DNA of 54,895 nt from Zunongwangia pacifica (GTDB lineage: Bacteria > Bacteroidota > Bacteroidia > Flavobacteriales > Flavobacteriaceae). Below the pieces are notes generated by a model. That model had not been told where the DNA came from, did no database searches, and saw nothing but the letters and a program-made list of their open reading frames with translations. Location of the stretch: positions 1 through 54,895 of the forward strand of contig NZ_JAKHSK010000034.1 in assembly GCF_023499215.1 (NCBI RefSeq), read 5' to 3'. The translations under genes were made by a program, and so were the position numbers. This document shows positions 1 through 8,771 of the stretch, piece by piece (positions within the stretch are counted from its first letter, which is position 1; every line of letters begins with the position of its first letter).

Positions 1-86
1 ACCCCGTTCTTGTCACGGGCTTCTTTAAAATGCGCCCGACAGGATTGCTCACTATCAAAATGAGCTGTAAAAGTGAAGATATTCAT
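1..86 (-). CDS. IS1595-family transposase, N-terminal fragment cut by the window edge
   Basis: Reading leftward from an ATG at 84-86 gives 28 uninterrupted codons to the window edge, starting MNIFTFTAHFDSEQSC and continuing with RAHFKEARDKNG. This resembles the start of IS1595-type transposases of Bacteroidota, where a short segment with a Cys and FKE/R residues leads into a zinc-ribbon (CxxC) before the DDE-like nuclease domain. Only the N-terminus lies in the window, so the zinc-ribbon and catalytic residues cannot be checked. No inverted repeat or target duplication could be recognised between this start and the next gene. It may be a full element or a remnant. Confidence 0.65.
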   Translation of the reverse strand, partial: MNIFTFTAHFDSEQSCRAHFKEARDKNG

Positions 87-157
87 TATATTGAATTTGA
101 GGTGAATATAATCAAAATTAAGAAATTATGAGTATTTACGGATAATCAATAATTTTT

Positions 158-757
158 TTACTTCCTGTATTTTTCCATTTCGTATCTCAATGATTTTTTA
201 ACTCCGGCCCATTCATGATTAGTTATGGAAAATATTACCGTATCTCTACAACTACCATCTGGGTTTAATCTATGATTTCTTAAAATTCCGTCTTGCTTTG
301 CTCCAAGTCTGGAAATCGCCGCTCGCGAGCGTAAATTAAACCAATTGGTCATAAATTGCACAGCGATACAATTCATCTCTTCAAATGCATGCTTTAATAA
401 ATAATATTTACATTCCGTATTGACGCCGGTACGTTGATATGTTTGCGCATACCAGGTATAGCCAATTTCTAATCTTTTATTTTCAAAATCCATATTACAA
501 AATCTTGTTGAGCCAATAATGTCTCCACTTTTTTGATCAACAACCACAAATGGAAATTCAGTTCCTTTTTTCTTTTTTTCAAGAGCGCTTTCAATATAAT
601 GGTCTATATTTTTTATCGATGGAACAGAGGTAAACCAAAGTTCCCATAATTTTCCATCGGCAGCCGCTTTTAATAAAAAATCTTTATGTGATTTTTCTAA
701 TGGAATCAATCTTATATTTTCACCCTCTAATTCTAATTTTTCAATCCACTTTTTCAT
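158..757 (-). CDS. GNAT-family N-acetyltransferase (RimJ/RimL type)
   Basis: A 199-residue protein of the usual size for RimJ/RimL-like acetyltransferases, which transfer acetyl groups from acetyl-CoA to an amine. Visible features are the N-terminal strand GENIRLIPLEKSH (residues 12-24), the central beta strands FPFVVVDQ and DIIGSTRF (69-86), the segment LEIGYTWYAQTYQRTG leading into the acetyl-CoA-binding loop and helix (97-125), and the C-terminal NLRSRAAISRLGAKQDGILRNH (141-162) typical of this subgroup. No signal peptide, so cytoplasmic. It stands alone between the transposase fragment and a sulfurtransferase on the same strand. The substrate cannot be inferred; protein N-termini, antibiotics or small amines are all possible. 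Confidence 0.85.
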   Translation of the reverse strand: MKKWIEKLELEGENIRLIPLEKSHKDFLLKAAADGKLWELWFTSVPSIKNIDHYIESALEKKKKGTEFPFVVVDQKSGDIIGSTRFCNMDFENKRLEIGYTWYAQTYQRTGVNTECKYYLLKHAFEEMNCIAVQFMTNWFNLRSRAAISRLGAKQDGILRNHRLNPDGSCRDTVIFSITNHEWAGVKKSLRYEMEKYRK

Positions 758-873
758 GTTTATGATATTGGTTTAATTAAAACAAAAATTTAGACCGTAA
801 GTCTTATTATCGTGTTATTGCCTAATTAAGGATTTCGTTTCAGAGATTCCTATTTTTTTACCAAAGGCTTAAG

Positions 874-1692
874 TTAAGAAGTTACCAAAGTTCCGTATTC
901 AGTCCAGGAGCCGTCATACAGGGATTTAGGATTATTCAGAATAAATTCACTTGCCATATAAACTATACACGCAGTAACTCCCGATCCACAACTAAAAATC
1001 AATTCTTTAGATTCATTTTCTAAATTTTGAAAGACCAATTTCAATGCTGCCTTGTTTTTAAACTTACCATTGTTTAAAACCTCATTAAACGGAATGTTTA
1101 TGGAACTAGGTATATTCCCGCTTCGTAAGTTTTTTCTGGTTTCCTTTTCTATTCCGTTAAATCTTTCTGTTTTTCTAGCATCAATGACTAGGGCATTTTC
1201 TTTTTCCCTGTTATTCTCAATTTTATGAAACGTTGCAATTAGATTTTCCTGAAAATTACATTTGAAATCACCTTTTTCATAGTTAATATCATAATCGTTT
1301 TGAAGTGGATAATTGCTATTTACCCATTCTGGCAGCCCACCATTAAGAACGGTTACATTATTATGCCCCATAACTTTAAACATCCACCAGACCCTGGGGC
1401 TTGTGTAAATACCAAGATTATCGTAAATAACTATCTGGTTATGATTGCTTATACCCATTTTTCTGCAAGCCATTTCAAATTGCTCTACAGTGGGTAGCAT
1501 ATTGGGAAATTCTGATTCCTGATTACTAAAGTCATTTTTAAGATCAAAATATCTTGAATTTTTTATCTTTAAGTTGCTGCAATTAGATTTTAATCCTGCT
1601 TGGTTAGATGGCGCACTACAATCTAAAATTATAAGATGAGGATCATCTAGTATATCTTTTAATTCCTCTGTACTTGTAATAAGATTATTCAT
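874..1692 (-). CDS. Sulfurtransferase with two rhodanese domains (3-mercaptopyruvate sulfurtransferase type)
   Basis: A 272-residue protein with an inactive N-terminal rhodanese domain (about 1-135) and an active C-terminal one (165-272). The active-site loop CGSGVTA begins at Cys235; this form is typical of mercaptopyruvate sulfurtransferases rather than thiosulfate-preferring rhodaneses. The linker motif LNGGLPEW (117-124) is also family-typical. The expected role is transfer of sulfur from 3-mercaptopyruvate to a thiol or cyanide acceptor in the cytoplasm. The open frame extends two codons further to a TTG, but the ATG at 1690-1692 gives the normal family start. It is separated by 116 bases from the acetyltransferase downstream on the same strand. 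Confidence 0.88.
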   Translation of the reverse strand: MNNLITSTEELKDILDDPHLIILDCSAPSNQAGLKSNCSNLKIKNSRYFDLKNDFSNQESEFPNMLPTVEQFEMACRKMGISNHNQIVIYDNLGIYTSPRVWWMFKVMGHNNVTVLNGGLPEWVNSNYPLQNDYDINYEKGDFKCNFQENLIATFHKIENNREKENALVIDARKTERFNGIEKETRKNLRSGNIPSSINIPFNEVLNNGKFKNKAALKLVFQNLENESKELIFSCGSGVTACIVYMASEFILNNPKSLYDGSWTEYGTLVTS

Positions 1693-1904
1693 TAGCAACG
1701 AAATATCTATTCAAATTTTAATCCTCGTTTGGTCTTTCAGGAACTAAAATACTCAAAAAGGCACCAATTTCATGCTAGTTCGTATTTTCTAATGGTAAAT
1801 ATTTACAAGAATGGTTTAACTAATGCAGAGACTTTTTCTTAAAAAAGCTCAGGTGATTCTTTTTGGAAAAACGTTTGAAACAATATTTAGAAAATAGAGA
1901 AGAA

Positions 1905-1954
1905 ATAAAAAACGGCTATAATTAATTACATATTGCAGTAACTAATTATAGCCG
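1905..1954 (-). terminator. Rho-independent terminator of the lptD-ridA transcript
   Basis: CGGCTATAATTA (1913-1924) pairs perfectly with TAATTATAGCCG (1943-1954). Read on the minus strand the hairpin is followed by a run of T (the A-rich stretch 1905-1912). It lies 46 bases past the ridA stop. The rest of the roughly 300-base gap 1693-1999 shows no gene or other recognisable structure. Confidence 0.85.
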
Positions 1955-1999
1955 ATATTATAAAGTTTACAGGTGATTATTGTTGAAATTTCCTGTTGC

Positions 2000-2386
2000 T
2001 TAATCGATCACGGCAATGGCACTAATCTCTACATTTACAAATTTAGGAAGATTGGCAACTTCTACCGTTTCTCTCGCCGGAGCAGTTTCAGCCTGAAAAT
2101 AAGTACCATAAATCTCGTTTATTTTTCCAAAGTTATTCATATCACTAATAAAAATCGATGTTTTAATCACATTTTCAAAAGTACAATTGGCTTCAGCAAG
2201 AATGGCTTTTAAGTTTTCCATCACCAGCTTGGTTTCGGTTTCCAAGTCGTCGGTTTCTAATGCTCCGGTAGCTGGATTAATAGCAATTTGCCCTGAAATA
2301 AATACCATATTCCCGGTTTTTACAGCCTGATTATATGGTCCGATAGGAGCAGGGGCTTTATCTGTTTTAATGATTTCTTTTTTCAT
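2000..2386 (-). CDS. ridA: RidA-family enamine/imine deaminase
   Basis: A 128-residue protein matching the YjgF/YER057c/UK114 (RidA) family along its full length. It hydrolyses reactive 2-aminoacrylate and related enamines released by PLP enzymes. The catalytic Arg105 lies in PARETVEVANLP (103-114) and Glu120 in VNVEISAIAVID, the positions found in active RidA proteins. N-terminal APAPIGPYNQAV and FISGQIAINPATG are family signatures. It starts 16 bases after the lptD-like stop on the same strand, so the two are probably cotranscribed. The pairing with an outer-membrane assembly gene has no obvious functional reason. Confidence 0.93.
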   Translation of the reverse strand: MKKEIIKTDKAPAPIGPYNQAVKTGNMVFISGQIAINPATGALETDDLETETKLVMENLKAILAEANCTFENVIKTSIFISDMNNFGKINEIYGTYFQAETAPARETVEVANLPKFVNVEISAIAVID

Positions 2387-2402
2387 AATTAAAGGTTTTG
2401 GT

Positions 2403-5126
2403 TTAATTTCTTCCTATAACTCTTGTTGGTTGTCTACGCTTATCGTATTTAATATCACTAAGCATAGAGGCTTTTATACCAATAAAGAAATTCCAAGATC
2501 TACGCGCACTAAAAGGTACCCAGCTAAAGCTCATTCGCCAACTATCTAAATCTCTCTGAAAGCGAAATTGAGTATAGGTAAAACCATGCTCCCTAATATC
2601 AAATCCAGAAGATGCTCCAACCGCCCATTTTGGGGATAATTCAACATCACCAGAAAACATGATAGAATGTGAGGTAATTTCGTTTTGCCTTCTTGAGTTA
2701 TTATAGGTCATGGTATAAGATAAGCGTATATCCCACGGAATTTTATAATTATACCATTCTCTATTTTCTTTGTCATCTTTCCCTTCAAAAGGATCTTCAT
2801 CTTCATAAAGATTGCCGTCTAAGTCGGTATTTTTTCCGAAGAGATCATCGGGACGTCCACCATTTCGCTTAGATTCATTATCAATCTCATCTTCGTTTTC
2901 GTTATCCTTATCTGAAAAATCTTTAGTTGAAAAGGAATACCCAAAACTTACATTGGCATTGGTAAGTCTAAACAAACTACCACCATTTGCGATATTGAGC
3001 TTGTCGATACGCTGGTTACTGTTGTTAAGGGCATAAGGATCCAGATTCCCTGTAAAATTAATATCTAGTTTGTTTTGAACAATTGGGATACCTCCACGAA
3101 CCGAAATTGGTGCCAGTTTTACCGAATCTGCCGCAAGGTTGTAAGAAGTACTTAAACTAAAATTGTTTAATAACTTAATCTTTTTAGGCTCGGTAGCCGT
3201 ACTGTCTTTATCCCGTACTTTGGCTTCTAAAGTATTACTGATGCTTAATCCTATAGAACTGGAGTAGTTTTGATTAGGGGCACCATAAAGCGTTCCGGTA
3301 AAACGCGAATATTCTACCAGTTCAGTTAAACCATCGGTTAAAGAAGTACGTTCGTAAGTATCGTAATATTGATCGAATGCAGGGTTGATTCCGTAACTAA
3401 TCGATGGGCGCATTACATGTCGAATAGCTTGTATCTTACTGTCTTTGCTAAAATCTTTACGGCCATATAAGGTAGTACCTATACTTGCATTAAAGTTATA
3501 CGTACGATAAGCATCAAAACCATTTATAGTATCTGTAATAACAGTATTATTGGCTTGGTCGTAAGATTTTTCGAAGGTTTTAAACACCCAGTTTTCCTGA
3601 AAATTGGTACTTGCACTAACACTAAAATATTTTAGGATTTTAAAGTTTGTGGCAAGTGGAATGCTATGTTGCGCTCCTGTTATGGCATCTTTAAACATTT
3701 CTGGCTGAAAGAAAAGTTCATCTGTCGTTTTAAACCTATTTTCTGCCCGTAGGTTATACTGAAGGTTTATATTCTGAATAATACCTTTTTTAGAACCCCC
3801 TTTTGGTGCAAAAGGATAAATCCTATCAACACTAGCCTGTAAGGTAGGCAACGTCATATTAATTTCTCCGGTATTGGTGTTCTGGCTATGTGTAGCGGTA
3901 AGGCTAAAGTTTATTCCAGGTGTAGTTTCAAATGTTTTGCTGTACGAAATAGAAGAACTAAGTGTGTTATTTAGGAAGTTTGCCGTGTTACTTTGGTTTA
4001 CAGACTGTTGATAGTAATTACTACTACCAAGGTTTACCGAAGCCGAGAATCTTGAAGATGGACTGGCCTTAGCGTCCTGGCTATGCGACCATCGTATGTT
4101 ATACACCGAGCTTTCTGAAAAATCTGGAAAACCTCTTTCACTATTATATTGTCTCTCGTACCTGAAACTAAAATTCCCTCTAAATTTATATCTTTTGGTA
4201 TAGCTAGACTCTAAACGCATAGCGTAACTACCATTGGTATAATAATCCCCTACAGCTAAAAGATCGGCATAATCGCTTAAAGCAAAATAATACCCTCCGT
4301 TTTGCAGAAAATAACCCTGCTGGCTATCTCCAAAAGATGGAATGATAAAACCAGAAGTACGCTCCTGTGTAAGTGGGAAATATCCAAAAGGCAAACCTAG
4401 TGGCGTGGGAATATCGGCGATATACATATTTACAAGCCCCGATACAATTTTCTTGTCTGGAACAAATTTAATCTTTCGGGCATAAAAGTAATATTCGGGA
4501 TCATCTACATTTTCTGAAGTTGTAAAGCGTACATTCTTCATAAAATACACCGAGTCATTTTCTCGCTTAGTGACCTGTCCCTTCACATTAAAAGAAGCTT
4601 CCTGCGTCCTGGAGTTATAAACCAAAGCCCGTTCACTATCAAAATTAAAGCGGATGGAATCGGGTTCTACTGTTTTGCCACCTTGCGTAAATACAGGGGT
4701 TTGTGTATATGTGCCGGTAGAATCGGTTATCCCGTAGGCATATACTTCATTTTTTTCATTATCAATGATGATATAACCGGCATCAATGGTCATATCCTGA
4801 TAAACTACCTGAGCTTCGTTATACAGGTACATTTTTTTCTCACGATTGCTAAGGCGCATGTAATCTGTTGCTTTATACTTTACAACATCGGTAATCATAC
4901 GGTTTTGGCGAGACTGTTTTAAGGTATCTCTTTCAAAAAGGCCAAGAATACTATCCTGGGTCCTTACCAATTCTGCCAATGGCAAAGTACTCACCATTAC
5001 AAGTGAATCTTTTTTCGGTTCTATTCTAATACTTTGATTTTGTTCTAGTTCCTGAGCCTGTAGAAACATACTCGAGAACAATAGAAAAATACAGCAAAAA
5101 AGTATATTAGGTATATTTGTTTGCAA
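2403..5126 (-). CDS. LptD/OstA-like outer-membrane LPS assembly protein
   Basis: A 907-residue outer-membrane protein. Residues 1-25 form a signal peptide ending FLQAQ. Residues about 90-250 hold an OstA/LptA-like beta-jellyroll with repeated 'VYAYGITDSTG' and 'YNSRTQEASFNVKG' strands. The remainder is rich in alternating aromatic strands typical of a large beta-barrel and ends in RQPTRVIGRN. An acidic loop rich in Asp and Glu lies near residues 745-780. The family places LPS in the outer leaflet of the outer membrane. The start is TTG (5124-5126); no in-frame ATG is seen upstream and the next internal Met would destroy the signal peptide. A -7 box lies 48 bases upstream. It is the first gene of a two-gene unit with ridA. 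Confidence 0.85.
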   Translation of the reverse strand: MQTNIPNILFCCIFLLFSSMFLQAQELEQNQSIRIEPKKDSLVMVSTLPLAELVRTQDSILGLFERDTLKQSRQNRMITDVVKYKATDYMRLSNREKKMYLYNEAQVVYQDMTIDAGYIIIDNEKNEVYAYGITDSTGTYTQTPVFTQGGKTVEPDSIRFNFDSERALVYNSRTQEASFNVKGQVTKRENDSVYFMKNVRFTTSENVDDPEYYFYARKIKFVPDKKIVSGLVNMYIADIPTPLGLPFGYFPLTQERTSGFIIPSFGDSQQGYFLQNGGYYFALSDYADLLAVGDYYTNGSYAMRLESSYTKRYKFRGNFSFRYERQYNSERGFPDFSESSVYNIRWSHSQDAKASPSSRFSASVNLGSSNYYQQSVNQSNTANFLNNTLSSSISYSKTFETTPGINFSLTATHSQNTNTGEINMTLPTLQASVDRIYPFAPKGGSKKGIIQNINLQYNLRAENRFKTTDELFFQPEMFKDAITGAQHSIPLATNFKILKYFSVSASTNFQENWVFKTFEKSYDQANNTVITDTINGFDAYRTYNFNASIGTTLYGRKDFSKDSKIQAIRHVMRPSISYGINPAFDQYYDTYERTSLTDGLTELVEYSRFTGTLYGAPNQNYSSSIGLSISNTLEAKVRDKDSTATEPKKIKLLNNFSLSTSYNLAADSVKLAPISVRGGIPIVQNKLDINFTGNLDPYALNNSNQRIDKLNIANGGSLFRLTNANVSFGYSFSTKDFSDKDNENEDEIDNESKRNGGRPDDLFGKNTDLDGNLYEDEDPFEGKDDKENREWYNYKIPWDIRLSYTMTYNNSRRQNEITSHSIMFSGDVELSPKWAVGASSGFDIREHGFTYTQFRFQRDLDSWRMSFSWVPFSARRSWNFFIGIKASMLSDIKYDKRRQPTRVIGRN

Positions 5127-5173
5127 TGCTTTAAGTACTATTTTTGTAAAGAATGGCTTACTTTTTGAGTTTC

Positions 5174-5181
5174 CAAAATTA
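5174..5181 (-). promoter_or_regulatory. -7 box (TAATTTTG) upstream of the lptD-like gene
   Basis: Minus-strand TAATTTTG fits the Bacteroidota -7 consensus TAnnTTTG and lies 48 bases upstream of the TTG start. No clear TTG -33 box is seen at the usual spacing. Confidence 0.45.
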
Positions 5182-5262
5182 CATATATTTTTTTAGCTAA
5201 CTTTTGTGATTGCGCGAAAATAGTAATTAAAATATTCACCCAAGAATTAGCGTTACTTATTT

Positions 5263-6393
5263 ATGAGAACGAAAGTACTTTATCTTTTAGTATTATCATT
5301 TTTTTTAGTTTTTAATCAGCAACTTTTTGCTGCAGAAAAACCAATGCCAACAGATCCATTTGTGGTTGTGTTAGATGCGGGCCACGGCGGCAAAGACCCC
5401 GGGAATATGGGGAATGGCTATAAAGAAAAGGATATTGCCTTAAGTATAGTTTTAAAAGTAGGCAAAGAATTGGAGCGTAAAGGTATAAAAGTAGTCTATA
5501 CAAGAAGTACAGATGTTTTTATTCCGTTAATGGAGCGTGGCCAGATTGCAAATGATGCCGAAGCCGATTTATTTGTCTCTGTACATTGTAATGCACACAG
5601 CTCTCAGGCGTCAGGCACCGAGACCTTTGTTTTGGGGCTCAATAGGAATGAAACGAATTTTGAAGTTGCCAAACGAGAAAACTCGGTAATCTATATGGAA
5701 GAGGATTATAAAGTTACTTATAATGGCTTTGATCCTAATTCTCCAGAATCTTTTATAGGAATGACTTTAATGCAGGAAGAATACCTTAATCAAAGTATTC
5801 TTTTAGCCGATTTAATTCAGAAGAAATTTACGAATGATCTTAAGCGTAAAAACAGGGGGGTAAAAGAAGGCGCTTTAATTGTATTGCACCAAACCTATAT
5901 GCCCAGTGTGTTGGTTGAAGTTGGTTTTTTAACCAATAATAGCGAAGGAGCATTTTTAAACAGCACTGCAGGACAGAATAGAATGGCCGGTGCCATCGTA
6001 GATGGAATTTTAGGTTATGGCGATCAAATTAATTTATCAGCAATAGAAAGTATAAGTCAGTCTCACCCCAATGTACCAAAATCTGAGTCGGGTGTAAGTA
6101 TAGATGGTAAACCTGCAGATTATTACGAGGGAATCATTTTTAGTGTGCAGCTTGCGGCAGGCTCTAAAAAACTGGAAACAAAATCATATAATTTTAAAGG
6201 ACTAAACGGTGTCTTTAGAAAAAAAGAAGGCAAACTTTACAAATATTACCTTGGCGAGACCTCTAGTTATATTGATATTCAGAAGATACATCAAAAAGCA
6301 ATTAGCAAAGGTTACCCCAGTAGTTATATCGTAGCCTTTAAAAATGGAGAGAAGATTACAGTTAATGAGGCGTTAAAAACTAATCTCAATTAA
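5263..6393 (+). CDS. N-acetylmuramoyl-L-alanine amidase (Amidase_3) with SPOR-like C-terminus
   Basis: A 376-residue exported peptidoglycan amidase that cuts the bond between N-acetylmuramic acid and L-alanine. A signal peptide (about 1-24, ending LFAAE) is followed by an Amidase_3 domain (33-255). The zinc ligands His41 (DAGHGG), Glu55 (YKEKDI) and His108 (SVHCNAH) and the catalytic Glu219 (VLVEVGFLTN) are all present. Residues about 285-376 (YYEGIIFSVQLAAGS ... GYPSSYIVAFKNGEKI) look like a SPOR domain, which binds denuded glycans at the septum. It is transcribed divergently from the lptD-like gene and heads a plus-strand run of envelope and redox genes. Confidence 0.92.
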   Translation: MRTKVLYLLVLSFFLVFNQQLFAAEKPMPTDPFVVVLDAGHGGKDPGNMGNGYKEKDIALSIVLKVGKELERKGIKVVYTRSTDVFIPLMERGQIANDAEADLFVSVHCNAHSSQASGTETFVLGLNRNETNFEVAKRENSVIYMEEDYKVTYNGFDPNSPESFIGMTLMQEEYLNQSILLADLIQKKFTNDLKRKNRGVKEGALIVLHQTYMPSVLVEVGFLTNNSEGAFLNSTAGQNRMAGAIVDGILGYGDQINLSAIESISQSHPNVPKSESGVSIDGKPADYYEGIIFSVQLAAGSKKLETKSYNFKGLNGVFRKKEGKLYKYYLGETSSYIDIQKIHQKAISKGYPSSYIVAFKNGEKITVNEALKTNLN

Positions 6394-6415
6394 AGGACTT
6401 TCCTATATTTATCCC

Positions 6416-6423
6416 TAAATTTG
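6416..6423 (+). promoter_or_regulatory. -7 box (TAAATTTG) upstream of the MCE-domain gene
   Basis: TAAATTTG matches TAnnTTTG and lies 25 bases before the TTG start of the next gene. This suggests that gene has its own promoter in addition to any readthrough from the amidase gene. Confidence 0.4.
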
Positions 6424-6448
6424 TTTGCATAAATAAAATTACTAGCTT

Positions 6449-7399
6449 TTGAAAATTTCTAATGAGGTTAAAACCGCTATACTTGCCATAGTAGCTATTG
6501 TACTATTAATTTTTGGTTATAGTTTTCTAAAAGGTAAGAACTTACTGGATTCCAGCCGAACATTTTACGCTGTTTACGATGAGGTCGAAGGATTATCCCC
6601 ATCATCTGCGGTTACTATTAATGGTCTAAAAGTAGGACAGGTGACCGATATTGATTTCTTGAATAGACAAGGACAACTTTTAGTAACTTTTACTGTTGAA
6701 AAAGACTTCAATTTCTCTAAAAACAGTACGGCACAAGTTTATGGAGGTGGAATTATTGGCGGAAAATCTCTAGCCATTGTACCAGAATATGAATCGGGAC
6801 AAATGGCAAAATCTGGTGATACTTTGCAAAGTAATGTTGAAGAAGGCATTATGGAACTCGTTAATGAACGCCTTACACCGCTTCAGCAAAAATTAGAACG
6901 TACGGTGGTAAGTGCAGATTCGCTTTTAACCTCTATCAATGACCTTTTAAACGATAGTACCACTTATAATATCAATAATACGTTTAAAAATCTTAATCAG
7001 ACCATGCGTTCTCTAAAAGCAACCAGTACCTCTTTAGAGGGTATAGTAAAGGGAAATGCTGAAAATTTAAACCAAACATTCGATAATCTTAATGCGATGT
7101 CTGGTAACTTTAAAACGGTTTCAGATTCTTTAAAAGCGATAAATCTAGGTCAGATTACAGATGATTTAGAAACGGTAGTGGCCGATTTTAGAGGAATTGC
7201 AGATAATTTAAATAATGGTGAAGGGACAGCAGGAAAACTGCTTAATGACGATAAAGTTTATGATAATTTAGATCGCGCTACCAAACAATTGGAAGAACTA
7301 CTTCAGGATATAAAACTGAACCCGAAACGTTATGTTCATTTCTCTGTTTTCGGAAAAAATCCTGGCCCTTACGAAGAGCCTAAGGATTCTTTAAAATAA
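6449..7399 (+). CDS. MlaD/MCE-family lipid-transport substrate-binding protein
   Basis: A 316-residue protein with an N-terminal membrane anchor (residues 9-26, TAILAIVAIVLLIFGYSF) and an MCE domain (about 37-115). Typical stretches are FYAVYDEVEGLSPSSAVTINGLKVGQV and YGGGIIGGKSLAIVPEY. A long Asn/Leu-rich helical region (140-290) probably forms a periplasmic coiled coil. MlaD-type proteins carry phospholipids between the inner and outer membranes with an MlaE/MlaF transporter, but no such partner is in the window. The start codon is TTG at 6449; the next candidate would cut into the anchor. Eight bases separate it from the following Fe-S gene. Confidence 0.88.
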   Translation: MKISNEVKTAILAIVAIVLLIFGYSFLKGKNLLDSSRTFYAVYDEVEGLSPSSAVTINGLKVGQVTDIDFLNRQGQLLVTFTVEKDFNFSKNSTAQVYGGGIIGGKSLAIVPEYESGQMAKSGDTLQSNVEEGIMELVNERLTPLQQKLERTVVSADSLLTSINDLLNDSTTYNINNTFKNLNQTMRSLKATSTSLEGIVKGNAENLNQTFDNLNAMSGNFKTVSDSLKAINLGQITDDLETVVADFRGIADNLNNGEGTAGKLLNDDKVYDNLDRATKQLEELLQDIKLNPKRYVHFSVFGKNPGPYEEPKDSLK

Positions 7400-7406
7400 A
7401 GGCAGT

Positions 7407-8747
7407 ATGCAAATCGTAGCACAAATTGTATTTTTAATAGCGTTGGTTTTTGGTATTTCTTTTTTTGTAAGGAATATTAAAAAAATGCTCAGAAATATAA
7501 AGCTGGGTAAAACCATAGACCGATCAGATAATCCTTCAGAGCGTTGGTCTAAAACCTTAAGAATTGCTTTTGGGCAAAGTAAAATGGTTAGAAAACCTGT
7601 TTCCGGGTTTTTACATGTGATCGTTTATCTGGGGTTTATTATTATTAATATAGAAGTACTAGAGATTATTATTGATGGCCTTTTTGGTACGCACCGCGTA
7701 CTTTCTTTTATGGGAGGTTTCTACAACGTTCTCATTGGGATTTTTGAAGTTTTAGCATTGCTTGTTTTTATTGGAGTGATCATTTTCTGGATTAGAAGAA
7801 ATGTGCTGAATATTTATCGATTTTTGAGCAGAGAATTAAAAGGCTGGCCTAAAAATGATGCCAATTATATTCTCTATTTTGAAATGGTGTTAATGACCCT
7901 TTTTCTGGTAATGAATGCTGCCGATTATCAGCTTCAGATAAACGGAGCTGTCCATTATGCACACGAAGGCGGAATTATAGGCGGTTTTCCTATAAGTCAG
8001 TTTATCGCTCCCTTATTTGAAGGGTTATCCAATAGTACTTTAATTATTATTGAAAGAGGTGCCTGGTGGTTGCATATTATCGGAATTTTATTTTTCCTGA
8101 ATTACCTATATTATTCAAAACATCTTCATATTCTTTTAGCCTTTCCTAATGTGTATTTCTCTAAACTAAAACCTAAAGGAGAAATGGATAATGTTGAAGC
8201 GGTTAAAAAAGAAGTCGCATTAATGATGGATCCCAATGCCGATCCTTTTGCTGCACCACCTGAAGGTGAGGAGGAAGGGGAACCCGAGAAATTTGGCGCT
8301 TCAGATGTGATGGATCTCAATCAGGTTCAATTATTAAATTCCTATACCTGTACCGAGTGTGGACGATGTACGGCAGAGTGTCCCGCTAATCAAACCGGCA
8401 AGAAATTATCTCCCCGAAAGATTATGATGGATACCAGAGACCGTCTGGAAGAAGTAGGAGATAATATCAATAAAAACGGCAAATTTGAAGATGATGGCAA
8501 GCAATTGCTAGACGACTATATTTTAAGGGAAGAGCTTTGGGCATGTACCACCTGTAATGCTTGTGTAGAAGCCTGCCCGATAGGTATCGATCCGCTTTCT
8601 ATCATTTTAGAGATGCGCAGATACCTGGTTATGGAGCAAAGTGCCGCTCCAAACGAGTTAGCCGTATCGTTAACCAATATCGAAAACAATGGCGCTCCCT
8701 GGCCTTATAATCAGATGGATCGATTAAATTGGGCTAAAGAAAACTAA
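7407..8747 (+). CDS. Membrane-bound 4Fe-4S protein (HdrC-like, two clusters)
   Basis: A 446-residue protein. The N-terminal half carries about five hydrophobic segments (near residues 2-20, 65-90, 100-130, 155-172 and 220-240). A charged linker rich in Pro and Glu follows. The C-terminal half has two ferredoxin-type motifs, CTECGRCTAECP (near 317) and CTTCNACVEACP (near 382), each able to hold a 4Fe-4S cluster. The gene is 24 bases upstream of a CCG-domain gene; together they resemble a HdrC/HdrB-like or GlpC-like electron-transfer pair linking a quinone-facing membrane protein to a cytoplasmic oxidoreductase. The donor and acceptor are unknown. Confidence 0.85.
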   Translation: MQIVAQIVFLIALVFGISFFVRNIKKMLRNIKLGKTIDRSDNPSERWSKTLRIAFGQSKMVRKPVSGFLHVIVYLGFIIINIEVLEIIIDGLFGTHRVLSFMGGFYNVLIGIFEVLALLVFIGVIIFWIRRNVLNIYRFLSRELKGWPKNDANYILYFEMVLMTLFLVMNAADYQLQINGAVHYAHEGGIIGGFPISQFIAPLFEGLSNSTLIIIERGAWWLHIIGILFFLNYLYYSKHLHILLAFPNVYFSKLKPKGEMDNVEAVKKEVALMMDPNADPFAAPPEGEEEGEPEKFGASDVMDLNQVQLLNSYTCTECGRCTAECPANQTGKKLSPRKIMMDTRDRLEEVGDNINKNGKFEDDGKQLLDDYILREELWACTTCNACVEACPIGIDPLSIILEMRRYLVMEQSAAPNELAVSLTNIENNGAPWPYNQMDRLNWAKEN

Positions 8748-8771
8748 TTGAAATTATAGAATTTTAAGACT

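Noticed and set aside
1973-2212. Plus-strand frame opposite ridA
   Set aside because: It is antisense to a clear RidA gene and has no domain features.
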